Source of the DNA: Candidatus Gemmiger faecavium
Lineage (GTDB): Bacteria; Bacillota; Clostridia; Oscillospirales; Ruminococcaceae
DNA length: 64,000 nt
NCBI GenBank assembly: GCA_019114415.1
Contig: DXFO01000038.1
Span: forward strand, 57,366 to 121,365
Reading direction: 5' to 3'
Below the pieces are notes generated by a model. It was not told where the DNA came from. It searched no databases and saw only the letters and a program-made list of their open reading frames with translations. The position numbers and the translations under genes are program-made. Positions 1 through 10,771 of this stretch are shown one piece after another (the stretch's first letter is position 1; each line of letters starts with the position of its first letter).

Positions 1-273
1 CCACCGGTGCGGGAACTCGCCGCGGAAGCCGGAGTCAATCCCAACACCATGCAGCGTGCCCTTCAGGAGCTCGAAACGCGGGGGTTGCTGCAAACCATGC
101 GGACCTCGGGGCGTATCGTGAGTGCCGACGAACAGACACTGCATGACCTGCGGCAGAAACGCGCCGAGGTTTGTCTTTCTGATTTTTTGCTTCAGATGCA
201 GAAACTGGGCTACTCCCGTCAGGAGACCCTCGATCTGTTTCAGCAGGCAGATTTCCCCTCGGAAAACCGGTAA
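1..273 (+). CDS. GntR-family regulator, YtrA-like (5' end outside window)
   Basis: The reading frame is open from the window edge, so the N-terminus is missing. The visible part begins in the winged helix-turn-helix of GntR regulators (VRELAAEAGVNPNTMQRALQ, then ELETRGLL). It ends with a short helical tail (roughly the last 45 residues) instead of the large effector domain of FadR or HutC types. That short architecture is typical of the YtrA subfamily, whose members control an adjacent ABC transporter. The next gene, an ABC ATPase, starts 13 bases downstream with its ribosome site (AAAGGAGG) overlapping this stop codon, so the two are almost certainly co-transcribed. It is probably an autorepressor of the operon; the effector is unknown. 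Confidence 0.85.
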   Translation, partial: PPVRELAAEAGVNPNTMQRALQELETRGLLQTMRTSGRIVSADEQTLHDLRQKRAEVCLSDFLLQMQKLGYSRQETLDLFQQADFPSENR

Positions 274-286
274 AGGAGGAGTTTTG

Positions 287-985
287 ATGCACCCTATTTT
301 TGAAACACGTAAGCTAAGCAAGCAATATAAGCAGATCCATGCCTTAAATAATCTGGACCTTATTCTGACGTCCGGGAAAATGGTCGGGCTTTTGGGTCCC
401 AATGGAAGCGGCAAAACCACGTTGCTGAAAATCAGTGCCGGACTTTTGACCCCGAGCAGCGGATGCGTTCTGATTAACGGCCAGGCGCCGGGAACCGAAA
501 CCAAAAAGATCGTCTCCTACCTGCCCGACCGCATGTCGCTCCCCACCGAATTGACTGCCGCGGATACCCTCGCCATGTATGGTGACTTTTTCCAGGATTT
601 CGACAAAGAAAAAGCGCACGACATGCTGAAAGCCCTGAAGCTATCCCCTGCGCAGCGCATCGGTACCATGAGCAAAGGCACTCAGGAAAAATTTCAGATT
701 TGCCTGACGATGAGCCGTTCGGCAAAGCTGTATCTTCTGGATGAGCCTCTTGGCGGCGTGGACCCTGCGGCCCGGGAATATATCCTCTCCACCATTCTGC
801 GCAATTACAGCGAAAACTCTACGGTTCTGTTCTCGACGCATCTGATCGGCGACATTGAAAAGGCCCTGGACGAAGTCGTGATCTTGCGCAATGGTTCGCT
901 GATTTTACACGACAGCGTCGATCATCTGCGGGAAGAAAAAGGCATGAGCGTCGACGAATATTTTAAGGAGGTATTTCGATGCTGA
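287..985 (+). CDS. ABC transporter ATP-binding protein (YtrB-like)
   Basis: A 232-residue ABC ATPase that should power the membrane protein encoded next. Walker A GPNGSGKT lies at residues 37-44, a variant signature MSKGTQEK replaces LSGGQ, and Walker B reads LYLLDEPLGG. The ATG at 287 is chosen because AAAGGAGG lies just upstream; an upstream in-frame ATG would overlap the GntR gene and gives no family-like sequence. The stop overlaps the next start by 7 bases, implying translational coupling. GntR/ATPase/permease operons of this kind are commonly linked to cell-envelope stress or peptide export in Firmicutes. That role is an inference from organisation, not from substrate-specific residues. 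Confidence 0.9.
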   Translation: MHPIFETRKLSKQYKQIHALNNLDLILTSGKMVGLLGPNGSGKTTLLKISAGLLTPSSGCVLINGQAPGTETKKIVSYLPDRMSLPTELTAADTLAMYGDFFQDFDKEKAHDMLKALKLSPAQRIGTMSKGTQEKFQICLTMSRSAKLYLLDEPLGGVDPAAREYILSTILRNYSENSTVLFSTHLIGDIEKALDEVVILRNGSLILHDSVDHLREEKGMSVDEYFKEVFRC

Positions 986-1785
986 GCAAACTTCTGAAAT
1001 ATGAATACCGCGCAACGGCAAAGATTCTGCTGCCCCTCTATCTGGGCGTTCTTTTTGTCATCATGCTCAATGTTCTGGTGTTCCGTATCGGCACTCTTTG
1101 TCCTGTCCTTGGTTCCGGTACACCGTACACGGTCATTCAGGTTTTGCTGACTTTTCTCTGCGGCCTCGGCCTTTTGGCGGTCCTTGCTGTAAGCTTTTTT
1201 ATGGGAATCCAGCGTTTTTACAGCCTTTTGGGTACACGGGGATATTTGATGTTCAGTCTGCCCGTAACGACCAATCAGTTGATCGCTTCCAAATTGATCT
1301 GCGCCGTAAGCTGGATGACTGCCAGTTTCCTCCTTTGCAACATTCTTTTCCGTATGATTGGTCTGCCCACGGAGGGCAGCGACCTGGTAATCGCGCCCAT
1401 GGGAGAAACGCTGCCTTTGTTTGTCAGCCTCTGCCTTGCAATTTTGTCTATGTTCTGCTGTGCGTTCCTGTTTTTCTATTTTTGCATTGCGATCGGCGGT
1501 CAATGGCCGCAGAACCGGCTGCTTGCCACCGTGGTCTGCTATTTTGTAATTTCGTTCCTTTTGCAGCTCCTGCTGATCGTCGGAATGATGATCCTTGGTA
1601 CAATCATCTATTTCAGCGGCATAGAGGCATTCGGGAATGCCACACAGGCAATCGCAAGTGTGGTGACATCATACCAACTGATCAGCATCATTTTACTGTG
1701 CATGTTCTTGTTTTTTGCCGTGGGAAGTGTTATTCTGTGGTTACTGACTCGCCACTTTCTCACTCGAAAACTCAATCTTGCCTGA
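979..1785 (+). CDS. ABC-2-type permease, membrane partner of the ATPase
   Basis: A 268-residue hydrophobic protein with about six predicted membrane segments, starting with a short cytoplasmic stretch (MLSKLLKYEYRATAKILLP). There is no recognisable soluble domain. It overlaps the upstream ATPase gene and is presumably the transmembrane half of the same exporter. The sequence is typical of the poorly conserved permeases paired with YtrA/YtrB-like proteins. The family call rests mainly on topology and neighbours. Confidence 0.8.
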   Translation: MLSKLLKYEYRATAKILLPLYLGVLFVIMLNVLVFRIGTLCPVLGSGTPYTVIQVLLTFLCGLGLLAVLAVSFFMGIQRFYSLLGTRGYLMFSLPVTTNQLIASKLICAVSWMTASFLLCNILFRMIGLPTEGSDLVIAPMGETLPLFVSLCLAILSMFCCAFLFFYFCIAIGGQWPQNRLLATVVCYFVISFLLQLLLIVGMMILGTIIYFSGIEAFGNATQAIASVVTSYQLISIILLCMFLFFAVGSVILWLLTRHFLTRKLNLA

Positions 1786-1816
1786 ACACCATTGGATCAA
1801 AGCATAGGAGACTTTT

Positions 1817-2029
1817 ATGGAAAAAAGACAGTACGTCTGCCCCAAATGCGGCTGTACCGAATACGAAGCCGACCAGCTGCAGGCTACCGGCGGCAACTTT
1901 GCCAAGCTTTTCGATATCCAGAACAAGAAGTTCATCACGGTAAGCTGCTGCAACTGCGGATATACCGAACTGTACCGCCAGACCGGCGGCGAAGGCTGGG
2001 ATATTCTGGACTTCTTTATGGGCGGCTGA
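1817..2029 (+). CDS. Small zinc-ribbon protein (DUF2082-like)
   Basis: A 70-residue protein with two CxxC knuckles: CPKCGC near the N-terminus (about residues 8-13) and CCNCGY near residue 44. Together they form a zinc ribbon around a short beta-rich core. It resembles the predicted nucleic-acid-binding Zn-ribbon proteins grouped as DUF2082. The ribosome site AGGAG precedes the ATG. It follows the permease gene by 31 bases and may be the last gene of that operon. The function is unknown; nucleic-acid binding is an analogy only. Confidence 0.75.
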   Translation: MEKRQYVCPKCGCTEYEADQLQATGGNFAKLFDIQNKKFITVSCCNCGYTELYRQTGGEGWDILDFFMGG

Positions 2030-2048
2030 CCCTTTTCTTGGCGCAAGA

Positions 2049-2082
2049 GTTTGCCCGGTGCTTTGCAAAGCACCGGGCAAAC
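2049..2082. repeat. Perfect 34-bp palindrome upstream of coaX
   Basis: Two 17-base arms without any spacer form an exact inverted repeat centred on TTTG|CAAA; each arm contains GCCCGGTGC. No T-run follows on either strand, so it is not a classical intrinsic terminator. Its right half covers the spacer of the putative coaX promoter, which suggests an operator. A terminator for the preceding operon remains the main alternative. Confidence 0.6.
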
Positions 2083-2090
2083 TGCTATAA
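2062..2090 (+). promoter_or_regulatory. Probable sigma-A promoter for coaX
   Basis: TTTGCA, 17-base spacer, TATAAT (perfect -10 at 2085-2090). The start of transcription would fall near 2097, leaving a leader of about 70 bases before coaX. The -35 element lies inside the 34-bp palindrome. Confidence 0.5.
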
Positions 2091-2166
2091 TAAGGCATTA
2101 TAATTCTAAGGCATCTGTGGAGGACCCGCTCTTTCCCGGTGCCAAAATCAAAGAGGAGCGCTTTCT

Positions 2167-2943
2167 ATGCTGCTGGCCGTTGACATCGGCAACTCCAATA
2201 TCTGCATTGGCATTCTGGAAAAAGACGAGGTACGCTTCACAACCCGGATGGTCACCCGTCCCCGCTGCACTGCCGACGAGTACACGGCAGAGCTGAAATT
2301 TCTTCTGCGGCGCCTGAATGTTGACCCGTCCCAGGCCGACGGGGCCATTGTATGCAGCGTGGTACCCGGCCTGACACGTCCCCTTGCCGAGGCATGCCGC
2401 CGTCTGACCGGACTGGAACCCTTACTGGTCAGCTCTGAGTTGGATACCGGACTTACAATGGATGTGGACGAGCCTGCACGCGTGGGGCAGGATCGCCTTG
2501 CAGATGCCGCTGCCGCCGCCGACCGTTATCCCCTGCCCTGCATGACTGTCGACCTGGGCACGGCAACGACCTACAACGTCATTGGAGTGGGCGGCGTTTT
2601 CCTGGGTGGATTTATTGTTCCCGGTGTCCAGACCAGCCTGCGTGCAATCAGTGCCGGAACCGCACAGCTCCCTCCGATTGCACCGGAAACGCCGGGCCAT
2701 CTGATTGGAAAAAACACGGTTGCCTGTCTGAACAACGGTGCCATGTTCGGCACCGCAGCCATGCTGGACGGCCTTGCCGACCGCGTGGAGAAAGAGCTGG
2801 GGCAGCCGCTGACGGTTGTCGCTACAGGCGGGCTTGCGCCTTACATCATGCCCTGCTGCCGGCGCAAGGTTCACTATGATGCCGACCTGCTGTTTCACGG
2901 TCTGGCACTGTTGTATCGCAAAAACCATCACGCTGTTCCTTAA
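2167..2943 (+). CDS. coaX: Type III pantothenate kinase
   Basis: Phosphorylates pantothenate with ATP, the first committed step of coenzyme A synthesis. At 258 residues it has the usual length for the CoaX family. It shows the ASKHA-fold phosphate motifs: DIGNSN near the N-terminus (residues 5-10) and DLGTATTYN in the middle. The start follows GAGGAG. CoaX enzymes are usually insensitive to CoA feedback and replace CoaA in many Clostridia (family knowledge). The gene has its own promoter and converges with guaB across a strong bidirectional terminator, so it seems monocistronic. Confidence 0.95.
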   Translation: MLLAVDIGNSNICIGILEKDEVRFTTRMVTRPRCTADEYTAELKFLLRRLNVDPSQADGAIVCSVVPGLTRPLAEACRRLTGLEPLLVSSELDTGLTMDVDEPARVGQDRLADAAAAADRYPLPCMTVDLGTATTYNVIGVGGVFLGGFIVPGVQTSLRAISAGTAQLPPIAPETPGHLIGKNTVACLNNGAMFGTAAMLDGLADRVEKELGQPLTVVATGGLAPYIMPCCRRKVHYDADLLFHGLALLYRKNHHAVP

Positions 2944-2992
2944 CCAATGCGGTCATATCGTTTCCCTGTAAAATCATTTTCAGAATATGCAA

Positions 2993-3030
2993 AAAGAGCC
3001 TGCTTCATCACTGGATGAAGCAGGCTCTTT
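2993..3030. terminator. Bidirectional terminator between coaX and guaB
   Basis: A perfect 17-bp stem (AAAGAGCCTGCTTCATC and its complement) with an ACTG loop. A-rich and T-rich flanks on both sides let it serve the two converging genes. Confidence 0.9.
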
Positions 3031-3038
3031 GTAATTGC

Positions 3039-4541
3039 TTAGTTATTGGGAGAGTTCTTCAGAATGACGTCGTGGCTGCCGCCTTCCACAATGCTGGTGG
3101 AGGAAACGACCGTCAGACGGGCTTTCTGCTGCAGCTCCTCAATGGAGAGGGCGCCGCAGTTGCACATGGTGCTGCGGACCTTATACAGCGTGGTCTGCAC
3201 GCCATCTGCCAGAGGGCCGGCGTAAGGCACGTAGCTGTCCACGCCTTCCTCGAAGCTGAGCTTCTGGGCGCCGCCCAGATCGTAACGCTGCCAGTTGCGG
3301 GCGCGATTGGAACCTTCGCCCCAATACTCCTTGACGTAGTTGCCGCCGACACGCAGTTTGTTGGTCGGGCTCTCGTCAAAGCGGGCAAAGTAGCGGCCCA
3401 GCATCACAAAGTCGGCGCCCATAGCCAGGGCCAGCGTAATGTGATAGTCGTGAACAATGCCGCCGTCAGAGCAGATGGGAACATAGATACCGGTCTGCTC
3501 ATAATACTCGTCACGAGCCTTGGCGACCTCGATGACAGCAGTCGCCTGACCGCGGCCGATGCCCTTGGTCTCACGGGTAATGCAGATAGAACCGCCGCCG
3601 ATGCCGATCTTGACGAAGTCAGCGCCAGCCTTGGCCAGGAAGAGGAAGCCTTCACGGTCGACAACGTTACCGGCACCGACCTTCACCTTGTCGCCGTAAC
3701 GCTCGCGAATCCAGGACAGGGTGCGGGCCTGCCATTCAGAGAAGCCTTCCGAAGAGTCAATGCACAGAACGTCCACACCGGCATCCACCAGAGCGGGAAC
3801 ACGCTCGGCATAGTCACGGGTATTGATGCCTGCGCCCACCACGTAGCTCTTGTTGGCGTCCAGCAGCTCGTTGACGTTTTCCTTGTGGCTGTCGTAGTCC
3901 TTACGGAAAACCATGTACTGCAGATGGCCTTCCTCATCCAGCAGCGGCAGCGTGTTGATCTTGTTGTCCCAGATAATATCGTTGCAGTCATGCAGGCTGG
4001 TGGTAGCCGGAGCAGTGACCAGCTTTTCCAGCGGAGTCATAAACTCCGTGACTTTCAGATCCGTGCTCATGCGGGACAAACGGTAGTCGCGGGACGCAAC
4101 CAGGCCCAGCAGTTTGCCGTGAGCGGTACCGTCATCGGTGATGGCAACCGTGGAGTGGCCGGTACGGACTTTCAGGTCCAGCACATCGGCCAGGGTAGCC
4201 TCCGGCGGCAGGTTGGAGTCGCTGGTGACAAAGCCCTTTTTGTACGCCTTGACCCGGCGGACCATGTTGGCTTCCTCCTGAATGCTCTGGGAGCCGTAAA
4301 TGAACGAAATGCCGCCCTGCTTGGCCAGAGCAATGGCCAGATTCTCACCGGAAACCGACTGCATAATGGCCGAAACCATCGGAATATTCATGGAAAGAGG
4401 GCACTCCTCCTCCCCTTTGCGATACTTCACCAACGGTGTCTTGAGGCTGACACGGTCAGGGACGCATTCCGAAGAGGAATAGCCCGGAACCAGAAGATAT
4501 TCGCCAAACGTGCGGGAAGGTTCAGAAAAATAGTACGCCAT
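3039..4541 (-). CDS. guaB: Inosine-5'-monophosphate dehydrogenase
   Basis: Oxidises IMP to XMP with NAD+, the rate-limiting step of guanine nucleotide synthesis. The protein has 500 residues: a TIM barrel interrupted by two CBS domains at about residues 105-225. The catalytic loop is [12 protein letters not shown] with the nucleophile at Cys320. The mobile flap carries the Arg419-Tyr420 pair (NWQRYDLGG) and [12 protein letters not shown]. These loops differ from the common bacterial form (GPGSICTTR, EGxxGRV) and, from memory, match the well-studied Tritrichomonas foetus enzyme very closely, including residue numbers. AAGGAG lies ahead of the ATG. It appears to be a single-gene transcription unit. 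Confidence 0.96.
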   Translation of the reverse strand: MAYYFSEPSRTFGEYLLVPGYSSSECVPDRVSLKTPLVKYRKGEEECPLSMNIPMVSAIMQSVSGENLAIALAKQGGISFIYGSQSIQEEANMVRRVKAYKKGFVTSDSNLPPEATLADVLDLKVRTGHSTVAITDDGTAHGKLLGLVASRDYRLSRMSTDLKVTEFMTPLEKLVTAPATTSLHDCNDIIWDNKINTLPLLDEEGHLQYMVFRKDYDSHKENVNELLDANKSYVVGAGINTRDYAERVPALVDAGVDVLCIDSSEGFSEWQARTLSWIRERYGDKVKVGAGNVVDREGFLFLAKAGADFVKIGIGGGSICITRETKGIGRGQATAVIEVAKARDEYYEQTGIYVPICSDGGIVHDYHITLALAMGADFVMLGRYFARFDESPTNKLRVGGNYVKEYWGEGSNRARNWQRYDLGGAQKLSFEEGVDSYVPYAGPLADGVQTTLYKVRSTMCNCGALSIEELQQKARLTVVSSTSIVEGGSHDVILKNSPNN

Positions 4542-4619
4542 ATTCTTCTCCTTTTCATTCTGAGATCGACCGTCTCGGCAGGCGGCACGTCATGGATAAA
4601 ACCCTATTGCTTAGAAGAA

Positions 4620-4648
4620 ATTGTACCATATTCGTGTATAAAACACAA
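4620..4648 (-). promoter_or_regulatory. Possible guaB promoter
   Basis: Read on the minus strand: TTGTGT, 17 bases, TACAAT. This would give a leader of about 70 nt. No purine-riboswitch core could be recognised in that leader. Confidence 0.4.
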
Positions 4649-4931
4649 AATTCTGCGCGTAGAATCTTTTTTCTTCTTTGACGCCAAAGTTGTGAAAACT
4701 GCCGTACCCACGCAAGGAATAGTATTACTAACGCTTTCTCCTTTCCAATCAAGCGCCTTTTATCGCATATGGTTCTTATATTTGTATGTTGCCCTGCCTG
4801 TTTTTTCCCTTTATCAATATTTGAAACGGAAGTATTTGTCTTCAAAAAGCGGAAACTCGGCCAAACATTGATCTTTTCAGTAGGATTTTGGCTCCGCGGA
4901 AAGAAAATTACAATTTTTTTACAAAAAGCTA
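4649..4931. other. AT-rich intergenic stretch, nothing recognised
   Basis: About 280 bases rich in T runs between the guaB promoter and the plus-strand promoter at 4932. Open frames here are short, lack ribosome sites and have no recognisable composition. I see no gene, RNA or repeat. Confidence 0.5.
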
Positions 4932-4960
4932 TTGACAGATGGTGTCAAAAGAGTTACAAT
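4932..4960 (+). promoter_or_regulatory. Strong sigma-A promoter with no downstream ORF
   Basis: Perfect TTGACA, exactly 17 bases, then TACAAT. It points into a stretch that has no plus-strand gene, so it most plausibly drives a small RNA. Confidence 0.7.
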
Positions 4961-4966
4961 TTAGTT

Positions 4967-5050
4967 GCAAGTTAATTACAACCACTTTTTCATGTGTTCT
5001 TCTCCTCCTTTCAGAAATCCCCGCCTTTCCCTCAGGCGGGGATTTCGTCG
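4967..5050 (+). ncRNA. Candidate small RNA with anti-Shine-Dalgarno tract
   Basis: From the predicted start near 4967 the RNA would be about 80 nt. It has a short A/T-rich 5' part, then an unpaired pyrimidine tract TTCTCCTCCTTTC (complementary to AAGGAGG-type ribosome sites). It ends in an 11-bp stem AAATCCCCGCC / GGCGGGGATTT with a 9-nt loop. The 3' tail (TTTCGTCGTGT) is only a weak U tract. The layout resembles base-pairing sRNAs of Firmicutes, but expression is not shown by sequence alone. Confidence 0.4.
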
Positions 5051-5075
5051 TGTATAACCTCCGTTCCCACTACAA

Positions 5076-5111
5076 CAAACCGGCGCCGGAAATCATTCCG
5101 GCGCCGGTTTG
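5076..5111 (-). terminator. Terminator after the acyl-ACP thioesterase gene
   Basis: Perfect 16-bp stem (CAAACCGGCGCCGGAA and complement) with a 4-nt loop, lying 52 bases beyond the minus-strand stop. The read-out tail TTTGTTG is moderately U-rich. Confidence 0.7.
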
Positions 5112-5163
5112 TCATATCATATAGAAAGCATCTCGGTCGATCGCAAATCCCCCGGCCCAATCG

Positions 5164-5931
5164 TCAATCGATCCGGGAATTTTCCTTCTGAGAAATCGGC
5201 CTCATGGTGATATTGGCCTCAAAACAGCAGGTATCTTCATGCCATCCGCTGAAGAACCATTTGTTTTCTTTCATCTGTGCACGGCAGACGCGGAAGCTCT
5301 GCCCCAGCGGGATCTCTTTGTGGTAATAGATCAAAAAGTCTTCCACCGTTTGGGTGCGAATCACTTCCAGAGGAAGCAAGTTGAAGATAATATCCGCATA
5401 GCGGGTATTGTTCAGATGCCCGTTCATATCGCACAGTGAGTAATCCGCCCGCAGGGTCGCGACCGTCTCGGCATCGGTCAGCTTTTTGATGCGCATGGGA
5501 AGCGAGCGCGGCAGTTTTTCCGCCCAGGGATGATTGCTGAACTCCTCCGGATGATTGCGCAGAATGGTGCGCTTATCCGTATCGATCAAGACCCACCGGC
5601 TGTCTACAAAAACGCATTCCTCTCCCTGCTCATCATAGATGCAGGTCAGACGTTTATTCACTGCATGATGCACCGCTTCCGGCTGCGTCACCAAGGTCAG
5701 GCGTTCATCCACCCGCGGCAACCGGGCCACATGAAACGCCAGACGAGCCAGAAGGTAAGCGGTGTGAGTTCTGGCGTATACCGAGTCGTCAATGCCCAGG
5801 GCGGTACACTGTGCCGTTGCGATCTGCTGTGCATAGCGCAGGATGCTGCCGGGCTGGATATTTCCCAGAAAGTCTCCGTCATATCGGTAAACAAAATAGT
5901 CCTGTTCAAATTCGTAGGGCTGCAACTGCAT
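5164..5931 (-). CDS. Acyl-ACP thioesterase family protein
   Basis: A 255-residue double hotdog protein of the plant FatA/FatB type. The family hydrolyses acyl-ACP to free fatty acids and ends chain elongation. The second hotdog has the active-site stretch CDMNGHLNNTRYADI (Asp, Asn and His of the family motif). The ATG at 5931 is preferred over upstream in-frame ATGs because AGAGGTGG precedes it and because the upstream residues belong to the hslO end region. It is the last gene of the dagK-lon-engB-methyltransferase-hslO run. In anaerobic Firmicutes such enzymes may release unusual fatty acids; chain-length preference cannot be read here. Confidence 0.85.
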   Translation of the reverse strand: MQLQPYEFEQDYFVYRYDGDFLGNIQPGSILRYAQQIATAQCTALGIDDSVYARTHTAYLLARLAFHVARLPRVDERLTLVTQPEAVHHAVNKRLTCIYDEQGEECVFVDSRWVLIDTDKRTILRNHPEEFSNHPWAEKLPRSLPMRIKKLTDAETVATLRADYSLCDMNGHLNNTRYADIIFNLLPLEVIRTQTVEDFLIYYHKEIPLGQSFRVCRAQMKENKWFFSGWHEDTCCFEANITMRPISQKENSRID

Positions 5932-5972
5932 GAGTTCGCCACCTCTTTCTGTCTTTGCATGCGGCGTTACTT

Positions 5973-6917
5973 TTACTTCTGTTCCTGTTCCGGTTCGCCT
6001 TCTGCCGGTTCTTCCGGCTGTGTCTCGGGCCATTCCGCCAGCAGCTGGCCAAGATCGATATGATAGCTCTTGTCACAGAACTGGCAGTGAACTTCCGCCG
6101 TGGGGTTCTCCTGACGGAGTTTTTCCACTTCGCTCTTGCCAAGGCTGTACAGCATCCGCTTGACGCGGTCCTCGCTGCAATCACAAAGATACTCTACATA
6201 TTCCCGGTCCAGGATATCGGGCGCAAAGCCCTGCAGCGCCATATTCAGCATATCTTCAATGCTTTTGCCCTCGGACAGCATGGTCGTGACCGGCGGCATA
6301 GCGGCAATATTTTTCTCCAGCGCAGTGATTTCCTCCTCGGTAGCACCGGGAAGCAGCTGCACAATAAAACCGCCCGCGCACTGTACCGTAAGATCCTGGT
6401 TGACCAGAACGCCCAAAGCGCATACGGTGGGAACCTGCTCGCTGGTTGCAAAATAAGAAGTGATATCCTCCGCGATCTCACCCGAGACCAGCGGCACCTG
6501 ACCGATATAAGGTTCCCGCATCCCCAGATCGCGAATCACGTCCAGGGTACCGTCGCGGCCGACTGCGGTTCCCACATCCAGATGCCCGTCACTCCGGGGC
6601 GGCAGTTCCACAACAGGGTTCTGAACATAGCCCTTGACGTTGCCGCTGCCATCAGACACAGCCAGCAAGCGGCCTGCGGGGCCGCCGCCCTTGATTTGCA
6701 GCGTGATCGAATCCTGACGGCTTTTCAGCATCATGCCCATCATGGAAGCTGCCGTCAGCAAACGTCCCAGTGCTGCCGTGGTGACAGCACTGGTTTTATG
6801 GACCCGCTCCATCTCACGAACGATATTGGTGGAGTCAACGCCGTAGAAAACAACTCCGCCATTTTCCGAAATTCCCCGCAGCAGATTCTCGCGGCGAGGC
6901 GTTCCTTCCATTGTCAT
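5973..6917 (-). CDS. hslO: Redox-regulated chaperone Hsp33
   Basis: A 314-residue ATP-independent holdase activated by oxidation. The C-terminal switch shows the four zinc-binding cysteines as CDC and CQFC, separated by about 27 residues and followed by an acidic tail rich in Glu, Gln and Pro. The start follows AGGAGG and overlaps the stop of the upstream methyltransferase gene (ATGA), so translation is likely coupled. Zinc release and disulphide formation expose the chaperone surface (family knowledge). Its position beside lon suggests a small protein-quality cluster. Confidence 0.95.
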   Translation of the reverse strand: MTMEGTPRRENLLRGISENGGVVFYGVDSTNIVREMERVHKTSAVTTAALGRLLTAASMMGMMLKSRQDSITLQIKGGGPAGRLLAVSDGSGNVKGYVQNPVVELPPRSDGHLDVGTAVGRDGTLDVIRDLGMREPYIGQVPLVSGEIAEDITSYFATSEQVPTVCALGVLVNQDLTVQCAGGFIVQLLPGATEEEITALEKNIAAMPPVTTMLSEGKSIEDMLNMALQGFAPDILDREYVEYLCDCSEDRVKRMLYSLGKSEVEKLRQENPTAEVHCQFCDKSYHIDLGQLLAEWPETQPEEPAEGEPEQEQK

Positions 6918-7675
6918 TGCTTTTCCTCCTGGGTGTATCGTTTGACAGCGGTAAAGATCCACCGCTGGCTTTCCGGCCGCAGTTCACCGAATGTTTCTCC
7001 ATCCACTGCGGCGCAAAATGTAAAACCATACCGGTCCAGCACCTGTTTGACATACTCCAGCGTATAGGTGTATTCGCGGAATTTTTCTTCCACCACCTCG
7101 CCGGAGGGCAGGTCTGTAATCTCCAACCGTATGTCAACGCATCCTGCAGCCGGATCATAGTGGTTATACCATTCGCAGCGGGCATCGGGGGCCTCTATGG
7201 TATACTCCCTGTCTCCCAGCACAGTTTCGTGCTTGTACGGCGTGTTCAGATCAAAAACGAAAACACCATCCTTTTCCATGAAAAAAGCAGTCTGCCTGAC
7301 TGCTTTTTCAAATTGCTCGGCCGGGCCGATATGATTGAAGGTATCAAAGGTGGAGACCGCTGCGCGCACGGTGCCGTACAGTTCCATACCAGTGATATCC
7401 TGACACAGCAGCAGCAACCGGCTGTGAATGCCCAGCTCGTCTGCCTTTTCCCGCAGCACGCTCAGCATTTCAGGCGAGCCGTCCACGCCGATCACATCGT
7501 ATCCGGCCTGGCTGAGCATCAGCGTGAGATCGCCGGTACCGCATCCCAGGTCGACCAGAATGCCGTCCTGCACGCCGTGCTCACAGAGCTGGCCGTGAAC
7601 ATAGCGGAACAGCGCCTGGTAATCGGCTTCCCCGTTGAACTCATCATAAAAATAGGCAAATTCTCCGTAAGCCAT
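6914..7675 (-). CDS. Class I SAM-dependent methyltransferase
   Basis: A 253-residue Rossmann-fold methyltransferase. Motif I is VDLGCGTGDLTLML near residue 41, the acidic end of strand 2 is VIGVDGSPEML, and the motif II/III region reads VSTFDTFNHI. The central and C-terminal parts (YTIEAPDARCEWYNHYDP) resemble the widespread methyltransferase often found next to Hsp33 or EngB genes in Clostridia. The substrate is unknown. It starts 3 bases after the engB stop, with GGAGG inside the engB 3' end, and overlaps hslO by 4 bases. Confidence 0.85.
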   Translation of the reverse strand: MAYGEFAYFYDEFNGEADYQALFRYVHGQLCEHGVQDGILVDLGCGTGDLTLMLSQAGYDVIGVDGSPEMLSVLREKADELGIHSRLLLLCQDITGMELYGTVRAAVSTFDTFNHIGPAEQFEKAVRQTAFFMEKDGVFVFDLNTPYKHETVLGDREYTIEAPDARCEWYNHYDPAAGCVDIRLEITDLPSGEVVEEKFREYTYTLEYVKQVLDRYGFTFCAAVDGETFGELRPESQRWIFTAVKRYTQEEKQ

Positions 7676-7678
7676 TTC

Positions 7679-8272
7679 TTATGCCTCCGGTGCGGTCAGG
7701 CAGGATGCAAAGTAGTCCCGCAGCTCCGCAACACCCATTCCGTTCTCCGCACTGGTCAGAAAAACCTTGCGGCAGCCGTACTCCGCCAGGAGCTGCTCGA
7801 ATTCTGCAAGTGCTGCGGCCTGCTGGCTCTTTTTCAGCTTATCCCCTTTTGTCAGAGCCGCCACAAAGGGAATGCCGTGATACCGCAGATATTCCAGCAT
7901 CTGCCGGTCATCGGCGCTGGGCGCATGGCGGCTGTCCAGAAGCTGCACCAGAACCGTAAGATTGCGATCCGCCTCAAAATAGCTGTTGATCAGATCATCC
8001 CAGCGCTGGCGTTCCGCATTGGAAACCTTGGCGTAGCCGTAACCGGGCAGATCCACAAAATAGACGGTATCCACACGATAAAAGTTGATGGTCGCCGTCT
8101 TGCCCGGCGTCGCGCTGACACGGGCCAGATTTTTTCGATTGCACAGCTTGTTGATAAGGCTGGACTTGCCCACGTTGGAGCGTCCCGAAAACACGAATTC
8201 GGGGCGGTCACTCTCCGGCAGCTGACTGGACAAACCGTAGGATGCCTGGAATTCACTCAAATTATAATTCAT
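7679..8272 (-). CDS. ysxC: Ribosome-biogenesis GTPase EngB/YsxC
   Basis: A 197-residue essential GTPase acting late in 50S assembly. G motifs are GRSNVGKSS (G1), a Thr in SATPGKTATINF (G2), DLPGYGYA (G3) and TKGDKL (G4). It follows lon by 36 bases, matching the lon-ysxC arrangement known from Bacillus. AGAGGATC serves as ribosome site. Confidence 0.96.
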   Translation of the reverse strand: MNYNLSEFQASYGLSSQLPESDRPEFVFSGRSNVGKSSLINKLCNRKNLARVSATPGKTATINFYRVDTVYFVDLPGYGYAKVSNAERQRWDDLINSYFEADRNLTVLVQLLDSRHAPSADDRQMLEYLRYHGIPFVAALTKGDKLKKSQQAAALAEFEQLLAEYGCRKVFLTSAENGMGVAELRDYFASCLTAPEA

Positions 8273-8308
8273 GATGATCCTCTGATTTTTATATTGCTTG
8301 CACAGCGC

Positions 8309-10756
<2,448 letters not shown>

Positions 10757-10771
10757 TGTTTTCCTCCGTCG

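Noticed and set aside
4542..4625. Possible purine riboswitch in the guaB leader
   Set aside because: The leader of about 70 nt does not contain the conserved three-way-junction loops of purine aptamers.
3015..4871. Long plus-strand open frame covering guaB
   Set aside because: It is antisense to a clear IMP dehydrogenase; the translation is low-complexity, His/Gln/Val-rich and lacks a ribosome site. GC-rich third positions of the real gene create it.
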